A DNA stretch of 64,000 nucleotides from Polyangia bacterium (GTDB taxonomy: Bacteria > Myxococcota_A > Polyangia > Nannocystales > Nannocystaceae): NCBI GenBank assembly GCA_030430565.1, contig JAUIKS010000001.1, positions 496,001-560,000 of the forward strand, in the 5' to 3' direction. The notes under the pieces are model-generated. The model did no database searches and was not told the origin of the DNA. It saw only the letters and a program-made list of their open reading frames with translations. Every line of letters starts with the position of its first letter. Within the stretch, counting starts at the first letter, position 1. Below are positions 1-6,890 of the stretch, in pieces. The translations under genes and the position numbers were made by a program.

Positions 1-94
1 CGCCCGCGTTTGTAGGTGCACCGCGTCAAGGTGCGGGGATAGTTCGATATGCAAGGAGTCGTCGCGGCGCGCGAGACGTCTGGAGCTCTTCGCC

Positions 95-316
95 ATGCAT
101 GGAGATCGTCGTACTCGTCAGACCGCGTCCGCCCTCGCGCTCACCGTCGCGCTGACGCCCGGCTGCGGCGACGACGGCGGCGGGGCGGCGAGGCGGGGAC
201 CAGCGCGGCGCCGGTGGTTGATGCCGCTGCAGCTGCTCGACGAGGTGCTCGAGGACGGCAAGCAGCTGATCCACAACCAGCTCCTGGAGATGGTGCTCGA
301 CGCGGTGGTCGAGTAG
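95..316 (+). CDS. small putative lipoprotein, unknown function
   Basis: Predicted 73-residue protein. A GGAG ribosome-binding site lies nine bases before the ATG. The N-terminus has a basic start, a hydrophobic stretch (SALALTVAL) and a Cys in the context LTPGC followed by GDDGGG, the usual lipobox plus acidic/Gly linker of lipoproteins in this window. The tail is an amphipathic, acidic segment (LLDEVLEDGKQLIHNQLLEMV). No family is recognised. The Arg-rich middle (about residues 31-41) is typical of out-of-frame reading in GC-rich DNA, so part of the frame could be shifted. It ends against the stop of the convergent msrA gene. It may be real but is supported only by its start context and signal. 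Confidence 0.4.
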   Translation: MHGDRRTRQTASALALTVALTPGCGDDGGGAARRGPARRRWLMPLQLLDEVLEDGKQLIHNQLLEMVLDAVVE

Positions 317-943
317 TCACGCGTTGGCGTGACGGCTGTGCAGGGCCCGGACCTCGGGGAGGAACTCGGCCCCGAGCCGCTCGAGCAGCGTGATCAGCTC
401 CCCGTCGCGGTCGAGCGTCTCGCGGCTGCCGAAGCCGGCGAGGGTCCCGTTGAGGCGGCTGACGACCGGGCTCGCGAACACGGCGGCGGGGCTGCCGAGG
501 CGCTCGACGAGCGCGCCGAACAGCGCCGGGTAGCGCTGCAGGTGGTGCTTTTGGTGTCCGTCCTCGGCCGGGTAGAAGCGCCAGGCGCTCGTGATCCAGG
601 TCGTCAGCTGCCGCCCGCGACGACTGGCCTCACGGTCGCGCGCCTGGGCGGCGACCCGCGCCTGCTCGTCGTCGTGCGCGAAGATGGCGGAGCGGTACTG
701 CCACGTGCGGCGCTTCACCGGGTTGTGCGCCCGCCACATCTCGTCGAGCAGCGCGCGGAAGCTGACGCGCGCGGGGTCGAACTCGAGCTCTAGGGCCTCC
801 ATGTGGTCGCCCAGCGCCCCGTAGACCGGATCCACGGTGGTCCCGCCGGCGTAGCCAACGCGCGTTCGGAGCACGCCGTCGACGCGCCCGTAGCGCGCGT
901 CGGGGCCCCAGAAGCAGCCCATGGCGAGCGTAGCGACGGCCAT
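317..943 (-). CDS. msrA: peptide-methionine (S)-S-oxide reductase, single-cysteine MsrA
   Basis: Reduces methionine-S-sulfoxide in proteins or free methionine, a repair enzyme expected in the cytoplasm. The active-site motif GCFWG is at residues 9-13, followed by the family's GYAGGTT segment, a divergent GDHMEALELEFDP block in place of the usual TGHxEVVxVxYDP, and a conserved QYRSAIF segment. At 208 residues it is a normal length. Cys10 is the only cysteine in the protein, so the resolving cysteines used by many MsrA enzymes are missing; recycling must use an outside thiol. It points the same way as the dehydrogenase at 1001-1792 behind it, with a 57-base gap. The ATG at 943 is the first possible start and has only a weak ribosome-binding site. 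Confidence 0.87.
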   Translation of the reverse strand: MAVATLAMGCFWGPDARYGRVDGVLRTRVGYAGGTTVDPVYGALGDHMEALELEFDPARVSFRALLDEMWRAHNPVKRRTWQYRSAIFAHDDEQARVAAQARDREASRRGRQLTTWITSAWRFYPAEDGHQKHHLQRYPALFGALVERLGSPAAVFASPVVSRLNGTLAGFGSRETLDRDGELITLLERLGAEFLPEVRALHSRHANA

Positions 944-981
944 GCACCGCGCATCATAGCGGGACCCGAAGATGGGTGAAA

Positions 982-991
982 AGACATGTCT
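982..991. promoter_or_regulatory. AGACATGTCT palindrome
   Basis: A perfect 10-bp palindrome ten bases past the stop of the short-chain dehydrogenase and about 40 bases before the msrA start. Related ACATGT-centred palindromes sit in other gaps of this window (10535, 32033, 44233, 48149). It may be an operator or part of a short hairpin; function is not shown. Confidence 0.3.
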
Positions 992-1000
992 GTAGGCCCG

Positions 1001-1792
1001 CTAGCGCGCGCAGGTGAGGTGCCGGCCGCCGTCGACGGGGATCGTCACGCCGGTGATCCAGGCGGCGCGATCGGAGGCGAGGAAGGCGATGAGCTCGGCG
1101 ACCTCGCGGGGTTGACCGACGCGGCCGAGGGGGTGCGTGGTCTCGCTGTGCTCGAGGAACGCGGCGTAGCGCTCGTCGTCGAAGCCGCTGCGCCGGTGCA
1201 GCTCGCTGACGACCACGCCGGGGTTGACCGCGTTGACGCGCACGCCCTGGGGCGCGAGCTCGAGCGCGGCGCAGCCGGTGAATTGATCGAGCGCGGCCTT
1301 GCTCGAGCAGTAGGAGAGCACGCCCGGGAAGGCCCGCAGGCCGCAGACGCTCGAGACGTTGACGACCGCGCCGCGGCTCGCGACGAGCGCGGGCGTGACG
1401 AGCTGCGTCAGATGGAAGACGGCCTCGACGTTGAGCGCGAACATCTCGCGCCACGCGCTCAGGCTGGTGTCGTCGACCCGGCCCGAGGCGATGATCCCGG
1501 CGGCGTTGACGAGCACGTCGACGCGCTCGAGCTCGGCTTGGACGCGCGCGGCCAGGCGCGCGCGGGCTGCCTCATCAGTCACGTCGGTGGGGACGGCGAG
1601 CGCGCGCCCGCCCGCCGCCTCGATCTCGCGCGCGAGCTGCTCGAGGCGCTGGGCGTCGCGGGCCACGAGCGCGACCGCAGCGCCGCGCTCGGCGAGCAGC
1701 GCCGCCGTCGCGCGCCCGATGCCGCTCGACGCCCCTGTGACGATCGCCACCTTGCCCGCGAAGCTCTGACTCTTGGATTCGGCCGTTGTCAT
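1001..1792 (-). CDS. short-chain dehydrogenase/reductase (SDR)
   Basis: NAD(P)-dependent oxidoreductase of the classical SDR family, 263 residues, cytosolic. The Rossmann cofactor motif TGASSGIG lies near residue 20, the structural NAAG motif near residue 97, and the catalytic Ser...YxxxK set is present (NVSS, then YCSSK). The C-terminal PVDGG segment is also typical. Substrate cannot be read from sequence; the closest well-known groups are 3-oxoacyl-ACP-reductase-like and glucose/sugar dehydrogenases. It precedes msrA on the same strand, so the two may be co-transcribed. The ATG at 1792 gives a normal N-terminus running straight into the cofactor domain. Confidence 0.92.
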   Translation of the reverse strand: MTTAESKSQSFAGKVAIVTGASSGIGRATAALLAERGAAVALVARDAQRLEQLAREIEAAGGRALAVPTDVTDEAARARLAARVQAELERVDVLVNAAGIIASGRVDDTSLSAWREMFALNVEAVFHLTQLVTPALVASRGAVVNVSSVCGLRAFPGVLSYCSSKAALDQFTGCAALELAPQGVRVNAVNPGVVVSELHRRSGFDDERYAAFLEHSETTHPLGRVGQPREVAELIAFLASDRAAWITGVTIPVDGGRHLTCAR

Positions 1793-1847
1793 GGTGGCGC
1801 AGTGTACCCCTGGGTCGCGAGCGCGCGTCGCCGTGGTACCGTCGCGT

Positions 1848-2849
1848 ATGGTCGAGCGCTGGCTCCGTCACGTCATGCTGGCGAGCGCGTTGTGCGTCGC
1901 GGCGAGCGCGTGTCGATCGGGGGCGGGCTCGCAGGGCACCCGCGCGGCGCTCGCGGGGGAGCCCCAGCGGATCATCGCGCGGGGCGAAGCGGCCGAGGCG
2001 CCCGCGCGCGTGGACGTCGAGACCGGCGGAGGCGAGGCGACGTCCACGGCGAGTCTCGAGACGGGCGGCGCGGACGAGTCGAGCGCGACGCCCGAGCTCG
2101 ACGCCGGCGTCGTCGAGGACGGCGGGGGCCTGTGGCCAGACGGCGCCGACCCGCGGCTCCGCGAGCGTGAGCGCGCGACCCGGGCCCGCGAGGAGCTGCG
2201 CGCGGCCATGGTCCGCGACGGCGAGGGGCTCGACCTGGTGTGGCTCGACTCGGTCGGCCCGCTCGAGGACGCGCCCGAGACGGACATGGACTCGCTGCGG
2301 CGCCTGCTGCCCAGCGCGCTCCGAGACCCCTCGAGCGAGGAGTACATCGACTCCGTGGGCGGCGGCGACGTGATGCGCTTCGGCGACGGGCGGTTCCTGT
2401 TTCGCCATCAGCACGGCGCGATCGAGTCGATCGTCTACATGACGGATGAGACAGGAAGGGTGCTCGCCGCGCACGCGCTCGAGCGCCGGGCGCAGGTCGG
2501 GCGCGTCGACGTCGTGGGCGACGCGCGGCCCGAGCTGCTCGTCGAGCAGATCGAGGGGGACTCGATGTGCTGCTACCCGAGGTCGTGGCAGATCTTCGAG
2601 CCGACGCGCGGCGGCAAATTTCGCCGCCTGCTCCGCGTCGCGCGCTCGTCGAGCTACGGCTCGAAGTACCTCCGCTACGACTTCGCCAACGCCGTGCGGA
2701 TGCCCGAGCGCGGCGTGATCGTGGTCGAGACGGTGCTGTTCAACGGGCCCGGAGAGGCGCCGCTCGCCGGTCGACCGTCGCGCGCGGGCGAGCTTCGTAC
2801 GTACCGCTACAGCGCGAAGAAGCGCCGCTTCGTCCGCGCGCGCGAGTGA
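1848..2849 (+). CDS. putative lipoprotein, unknown function
   Basis: A 333-residue predicted exported protein. The chosen ATG gives a short basic N-terminus, a hydrophobic core (MLASALCVAA) and Cys22 in SAC, a relaxed lipobox; an earlier in-frame ATG would place 25 charged residues before the signal. Behind the Cys comes an Ala/Glu/Thr-rich linker to about residue 110, then a folded-looking domain. Its centre (DVVGDARPELLVEQIEGD) resembles one FG-GAP/integrin-type repeat, followed by a CC pair and a beta-rich tail (WQIFEPTRGGKF, RTYRYSAKK). No named family is recognised. It is transcribed divergently from the SDR gene across a short shared upstream region. Confidence 0.75.
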   Translation: MVERWLRHVMLASALCVAASACRSGAGSQGTRAALAGEPQRIIARGEAAEAPARVDVETGGGEATSTASLETGGADESSATPELDAGVVEDGGGLWPDGADPRLRERERATRAREELRAAMVRDGEGLDLVWLDSVGPLEDAPETDMDSLRRLLPSALRDPSSEEYIDSVGGGDVMRFGDGRFLFRHQHGAIESIVYMTDETGRVLAAHALERRAQVGRVDVVGDARPELLVEQIEGDSMCCYPRSWQIFEPTRGGKFRRLLRVARSSSYGSKYLRYDFANAVRMPERGVIVVETVLFNGPGEAPLAGRPSRAGELRTYRYSAKKRRFVRARE

Positions 2850-2979
2850 GCGGGCGGGAGGTCGCCGCCGCTCGCGGCGACGAGCAGCTCGTGCGCCGAC
2901 GGGGCGGACGCGGCACATCCACGCACGTCGCCGCCGCGGGCTCTCGCGCGTTCGTTGGGTCGCGCGGCCGCTTGTTGAT

Positions 2980-2997
2980 GTACTTAAGAGCATGTAG
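2980..2997 (+). promoter_or_regulatory. possible regulatory element before the Cys-rich repeat gene
   Basis: GTACTTAAGAGCATGTAG lies directly before the ribosome-binding site of the gene at 3006. It is an AT-rich island in GC-rich surroundings and resembles, with one indel, the element at 44236-44253. The gap 2850-3005 holds nothing else that I can see. Confidence 0.25.
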
Positions 2998-3005
2998 GAG
3001 GAGAC

Positions 3006-4484
3006 ATGTTCAAAAAGATCTTCATTGTGCGAACACTCGGCGTCACCGCGCTGCTCTCGCTCGCGGGCGCCTGCGGCGACAGCGGCGAGGAGACCACGCA
3101 GCTGACGACGATGACGACGACGCCGGCCACGAGCACGACGGGCACGACGGGCATGACGAGCGATCCGGGGACGACCGGCGAGACCGCGGCGGTCACCGAC
3201 CCAGGGATGACGGGCACCACGGCTGGCGGCAGCGGGACGCTCGAGCCCGAGTGCGGCAACGGCGTGATCGAGGAGGACGAGGAGTGCGACGACGGCGAGA
3301 GCAACGGCGCTGATCAGGCCTGCACCGACGACTGCCTGAACGCGGTCTGCGGCGACGGCCTGATCGGCCCGGGCGAGGAGTGCGACGACGGCGAGAGCAA
3401 CGGCGCCGATCAGATGTGCACCACCGAGTGCGCGCTCGCGTTCTGCGGCGACGGCCTCGTCGGCCCGGGCGAGGAGTGCGACAACGGCGAGATGAACGGC
3501 GACGTCGAGCTGTGCAAGTCGGACTGCACGGACGCGTACTGCGGCGACGGCCTGGTGGCGCCGAACGAGGGCTGCGACGACGGCAACGACGACAACGCCG
3601 ACGAGTGCAGCAACGAGTGCGTCCCGGCCTCCTGCGGCGACGGGATCGTCTCCGCCGGCGAGGAGTGCGACGACGGCAACGACGACAACACCGACGAGTG
3701 CACGGACATGTGCACGAACGCGGCCTGCGGCGACGGCTTCGTCCAGGGCGACGAGCAGTGCGACAACGGGGCCGAGAACGGCGACGACGCGGCCTGCACG
3801 GCCTCCTGCGCGAACGCGACCTGCGGCGACGGCCTGGTCTACAACACCGGCGACGGCACCGAGCAGTGCGACGACGGGATGAACGGGGACCAGGACGACG
3901 GCTGCACCGACCTGTGCATGGAGCCCGCCTGCGGCGACATGTACGTCCAGGCGAGCCTGGACGAGGAGTGCGATGACGGGATGAACGGGGACCAGGACGA
4001 CGGCTGCACCGACCTGTGCCTCGCGCCGTACTGCGGCGACGGCTTCGTCCAGGAGGGCGAGCTGTGCGACGACGGCAACGACATCCCGGGCGACGGCTGC
4101 GAGCCGGGCTGCGGGGACGAGTGCAAGTTCGTGAACGGCCTCTTGTGGTGCTACAACGACGAGGCCTGCGGCGAGCCGTGTAATCAGGTCTGCGCGGCTC
4201 ACGGGCTGACGCCGTCGGACACGACGATATGGTTCAACGCGCAGAACGAGCCCGGCGAGTGCCAGGCGCTCGCGACCGCCTTCGGCATGCAGGGGACCTC
4301 CATGGCGAGCTACACCTACGCGTGCCTCGAGGACTCCTACGGCGATCACACCAACGAGACGCTGGTCGGCAGCCTGCTGTGCTCGACCCACTCGCCGTGC
4401 CCGCAGAACCACCTCACCAACATGGACCAAAACGGCGTGCCCTGCGGGCCGAACTCGCGCCGCTCGATCTGCGCCTGCGAGTAG
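3006..4484 (+). CDS. tandem cysteine-rich-repeat lipoprotein (DUF4215-type)
   Basis: Cell-surface lipoprotein of 492 residues. The start is fixed by a strong AGGAGGAGA ribosome-binding site. The signal (VTALLSLAGAC) ends in a lipobox Cys followed by GDSGEE and a Thr/Gly-rich linker to about residue 80. Residues about 80-375 are nine or so repeats built on CGDG-x-EECDDG-x-N-x-C-x-C, the myxobacterial cysteine-rich repeat; each has paired Cys and many acidic residues, suggesting disulphide-stabilised, calcium-binding modules. The C-terminal 115 residues form a separate Cys-rich domain containing WCYNDEACGEPCNQVC and ending in ICACE. Such repeats are common in myxobacterial surface proteins, but their role is not established. 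A GC-rich hairpin follows. Confidence 0.88.
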   Translation: MFKKIFIVRTLGVTALLSLAGACGDSGEETTQLTTMTTTPATSTTGTTGMTSDPGTTGETAAVTDPGMTGTTAGGSGTLEPECGNGVIEEDEECDDGESNGADQACTDDCLNAVCGDGLIGPGEECDDGESNGADQMCTTECALAFCGDGLVGPGEECDNGEMNGDVELCKSDCTDAYCGDGLVAPNEGCDDGNDDNADECSNECVPASCGDGIVSAGEECDDGNDDNTDECTDMCTNAACGDGFVQGDEQCDNGAENGDDAACTASCANATCGDGLVYNTGDGTEQCDDGMNGDQDDGCTDLCMEPACGDMYVQASLDEECDDGMNGDQDDGCTDLCLAPYCGDGFVQEGELCDDGNDIPGDGCEPGCGDECKFVNGLLWCYNDEACGEPCNQVCAAHGLTPSDTTIWFNAQNEPGECQALATAFGMQGTSMASYTYACLEDSYGDHTNETLVGSLLCSTHSPCPQNHLTNMDQNGVPCGPNSRRSICACE

Positions 4485-4523
4485 CTCGCGCGCGAACAAA
4501 CAGATCAACTCGCCGCTGCGCGG

Positions 4524-4547
4524 CGCGCCGCGTTTACACGCGGCGCG
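4524..4547. terminator. bidirectional hairpin between convergent genes
   Basis: A perfect 9-bp stem (CGCGCCGCG/CGCGGCGCG) with the loop TTTACA, in the 72-base gap between two convergent genes. There is no T-tract, so it may act as a stem-only or Rho-assisted terminator. Confidence 0.5.
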
Positions 4548-4556
4548 GCGCGTACG

Positions 4557-4955
4557 CTATGGAGGAGCGGGCTGACGCGAGAAGGCCTTCGCCAGGTGCC
4601 GCGCGAAGTCGCGTTCCTCCGGCGAGAGCTCGCGGTCACACCACGCGAGCTGCATGAGCTCGTCGCCCAGCGCCGCGCGCTCGTTCAGCGACAGATCCGC
4701 GAGCGCGTAGGGGAGCTTCGCGTCGATGTGCGCGAGCCGGTCGGCGGCCGTCATGCCCGTCGCCTTGCTCCGCGCCTCGGCGAGGAAGTCCTGCAGCCGC
4801 GCGCCCGCCTCGGGGTAGCGGCGGGTGAAGAACGCGCGGACCCCTTCGCGCTCCTCGGGGGTGACTCGTCCGTCCGCGATCGCGGCGGTGACGTAGATGA
4901 ACGCGAGCAGCGCGAGCTCCGAGTCAAACGCGTAGAACTTCGATGACGCGACCAT
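4557..4955 (-). CDS. TerB-like domain protein
   Basis: A 132-residue cytosolic, all-helical protein. Two similar halves carry the TerB-type signature: AIADGRVTPEER at about residue 27 and AWCDRELSPEER at about residue 108, each a helix, a short acidic loop (possible metal site) and a second helix. This fits the TerB/DjlA-N-like fold, found in tellurite-resistance-associated and membrane-stress proteins, but the neighbours include no other ter gene. The role here is unknown. The ATG at 4955 starts just before the domain. The gene is divergent from the TetR regulator. Confidence 0.7.
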   Translation of the reverse strand: MVASSKFYAFDSELALLAFIYVTAAIADGRVTPEEREGVRAFFTRRYPEAGARLQDFLAEARSKATGMTAADRLAHIDAKLPYALADLSLNERAALGDELMQLAWCDRELSPEERDFARHLAKAFSRQPAPP

Positions 4956-5098
4956 TCGCCCGGCAGACTATCGGCGGCGCGGGGGCGCGACAAGCCGCGC
5001 GCGGGCTCGAATTCGCGGTCTAGCGCGGGACCTCGCGGCGAATTCGCGCTGACGCGTGGTCCCGCGCGTTGACCCCGAGAAACGGCGTCCCTAAACTC

Positions 5099-5132
5099 CG
5101 AACCGCGATTCGGAAATTCGAATCGCGGTTCG
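5099..5132. promoter_or_regulatory. perfect inverted-repeat operator before the TetR gene
   Basis: Two perfect 14-base arms, CGAACCGCGATTCG and CGAATCGCGGTTCG, separated by GAAATT. The right arm ends three bases before the regulator's ATG, which leaves no room for a normal ribosome-binding site. This is a textbook position and symmetry for autorepression by a TetR-family dimer, and it would control the oxygenase behind it too. Confidence 0.75.
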
Positions 5133-5135
5133 AAT

Positions 5136-5780
5136 ATGACGACGGCGATCGCACGCGAGCTCCGACAACGCGCCTATCGCGAGCTGGTGCTCGAGGCCGC
5201 CGAGGCCGAGTTCGCCGAGCACGGCTTTGAGGGCGCGCGGATGCAGAACATCGCCGCGTTGGCGGGGCTGTCCGTAGGGACAGTGTACGAGGTCGTCGGC
5301 GGGAAAGAGGCGCTGTTCAGCGACGTGCTGACGCGCCGGCTCCCCGCGATCCTCAAGGCGGCGGGCGAGGCGGGCGCGGGCGTCGAGACGGCCGTCGAGC
5401 GGCTCGTCATCGGCATGCAGGTCTACGTCGACTTCATGCTCGCGCATTCGAACTGGCTGCGGATTCACCTGTTCGCGCACCCCTGGGGCATCGGGCCGCT
5501 GCGCGGCGCGCCCGAGCGCGAGGCGTGGGAGCAGGGCCTCGACCTGCACGCGCGGGTCCTCGCGGCCGGTATGGACGAGGGGACGGTCCATCAAACCGAT
5601 CCGACCCTGCTCGCGCGCTCGCTGGCGGCGATTCAGCAGGTGCACCTCGCGGCCTGGGTCACGGGCGGCATGCAGGCGCCGGCGCAGCGCGTGCGCGACA
5701 CCATCGTCGAGCTATTTCGGCGGTCGTTTTTGACAGACGCCGGTCGCCGGCGCACCGAGACGGGACGAGAACCCTCATGA
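5136..5780 (+). CDS. TetR/AcrR-family transcriptional regulator
   Basis: DNA-binding repressor of 214 residues. The N-terminal TetR helix-turn-helix is clear at about residues 13-60 (AEFAEHGFEG, IAALAGLSVGTVYEVVGGKEALF). The C-terminal ligand-binding region is helical and has no recognisable effector signature. The start lies immediately behind a perfect inverted repeat. The stop overlaps the start of the Rieske oxygenase as ATGA, so the two are translationally coupled; the oxygenase substrate or product is a plausible inducer (inference). The TetR assignment is firm; the ligand is unknown. Confidence 0.93.
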   Translation: MTTAIARELRQRAYRELVLEAAEAEFAEHGFEGARMQNIAALAGLSVGTVYEVVGGKEALFSDVLTRRLPAILKAAGEAGAGVETAVERLVIGMQVYVDFMLAHSNWLRIHLFAHPWGIGPLRGAPEREAWEQGLDLHARVLAAGMDEGTVHQTDPTLLARSLAAIQQVHLAAWVTGGMQAPAQRVRDTIVELFRRSFLTDAGRRRTETGREPS

Positions 5781-6844
5781 AGCAAGCCGACCTCTACGAG
5801 CTGACCCGAGAAGAGACCTACCCGAGCGGCTACCCGTCGGGCTGGTACCACGTCCTCGATCTCAAGGAGCTGCCGCCCGGCGGCGTCAAAGAGCTCCAGG
5901 TCCTCGGCAAACACCTGGTGGCGTATCGCGGGCGCGAGTCCAAGCAGGCCGCGGTGCTCGACGCCCACTGCCCGCACCAAGGGGCCAACCTCGCCGGGGG
6001 GGACGTCCAGGGCGACTGCATCCGCTGCCCGTTCCACAACTGGGCGTTCGAGGCTGACGGCTGCCTCTCGTCGATCCCCAGGCTCGAGAAGATCCCGCGC
6101 GCGCGCACGCGGTCGTACCCCGTGCGCGAGCACTACGGGATGCTCTGGATGTATCACGACGTCTCCGGCGAGGTCGTCGAGCCGCCCTACGAGCCGCCGG
6201 CGATCGCCGACATCGACGACGGCACGCTGCGCTTTCGAGGCGTGTACGCGCCGCGCGACGCCAAGATGCACATCAGCGAGTTCATCGAGAACTCGGTCGA
6301 CTTCCAGCACTTCTCGCAGCTCCACGGCGGGCTGACGATCCCGTGGACGCAGATCAAGATCCCCGGCCTCCGGATTGTCTATGAGCCAGGTTGGGAGCTC
6401 GACCCCGAGCTCGAGCACGTCGCCTACTTCTTGACCTACGCCTACCTCTCCTTCCGCGGCAAGCACTACCGCAAGACCGGCGCGAGCGTGCGCGTGACCC
6501 TGTTCGGGCCCGGGAGCACCGTGTGGTTCCGCTTCACGCTCCCCGAACTCGGCGACATCGTGATGTTCCAGACCCACGTCCCGACCGCGCCGCTCAACCA
6601 GCGGGTCCGGTTCCGCTACTACGCCGATCGCAAGATCCCGCGCCCGCTCGTCTGGTACGTGGTCGGGCACTGGATCAGCCAGTGGCGCGCGGACGTCGAG
6701 ATCTGGGAGCGCAAGATCATGCGTCCGCGGCCGGTCCTGGTCTCGCTCGACGGGCCGGTCCACAAGATGCGTCGCTGGGTCAAGCAGTTCTACGAGACCC
6801 GCCCCGCGCTCGCGGCTGACGGCGTCGCCGAGCTCCCCCGGTGA
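5777..6844 (+). CDS. Rieske non-heme iron oxygenase (sterol-oxygenase-like)
   Basis: Oxygenase component of 355 residues that activates O2 at a mononuclear iron fed by a [2Fe-2S] Rieske cluster. The cluster ligands are visible as CPHQ (Cys65, His67) and CPFH (Cys84, His87). The iron site is in NSVDFQHFSQLH (His178, His183; D/N upstream). CPHQGANL, the GDCIRCPFHNW block and the overall length resemble the DAF-36/Neverland cholesterol 7-desaturase and KshA group more than ring-hydroxylating dioxygenases. No ferredoxin or reductase is adjacent, so electrons come from elsewhere. It starts inside the TetR stop (ATGA). A steroid or other polycyclic substrate is an inference; some Nannocystis-type myxobacteria are known to make sterols. 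Confidence 0.88.
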   Translation: MKQADLYELTREETYPSGYPSGWYHVLDLKELPPGGVKELQVLGKHLVAYRGRESKQAAVLDAHCPHQGANLAGGDVQGDCIRCPFHNWAFEADGCLSSIPRLEKIPRARTRSYPVREHYGMLWMYHDVSGEVVEPPYEPPAIADIDDGTLRFRGVYAPRDAKMHISEFIENSVDFQHFSQLHGGLTIPWTQIKIPGLRIVYEPGWELDPELEHVAYFLTYAYLSFRGKHYRKTGASVRVTLFGPGSTVWFRFTLPELGDIVMFQTHVPTAPLNQRVRFRYYADRKIPRPLVWYVVGHWISQWRADVEIWERKIMRPRPVLVSLDGPVHKMRRWVKQFYETRPALAADGVAELPR

Positions 6845-6890
6845 GGGGCGCTCGACGGCGCGCGAGCGCTCGCCGTGGACAGCGAGGATC

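Noticed and set aside
1575..4508. Open minus-strand frame of nearly 1,000 codons
   Set aside because: It lies opposite two well-supported lipoprotein genes, is rich in Val/Ala/Arg and lacks a signal or domain; GC-rich codon bias creates such antisense frames.
5099..5132. GGTTCGAAT-like sequence resembling a tRNA T-loop
   Set aside because: It is half of the perfect inverted repeat; no acceptor or anticodon stem surrounds it.
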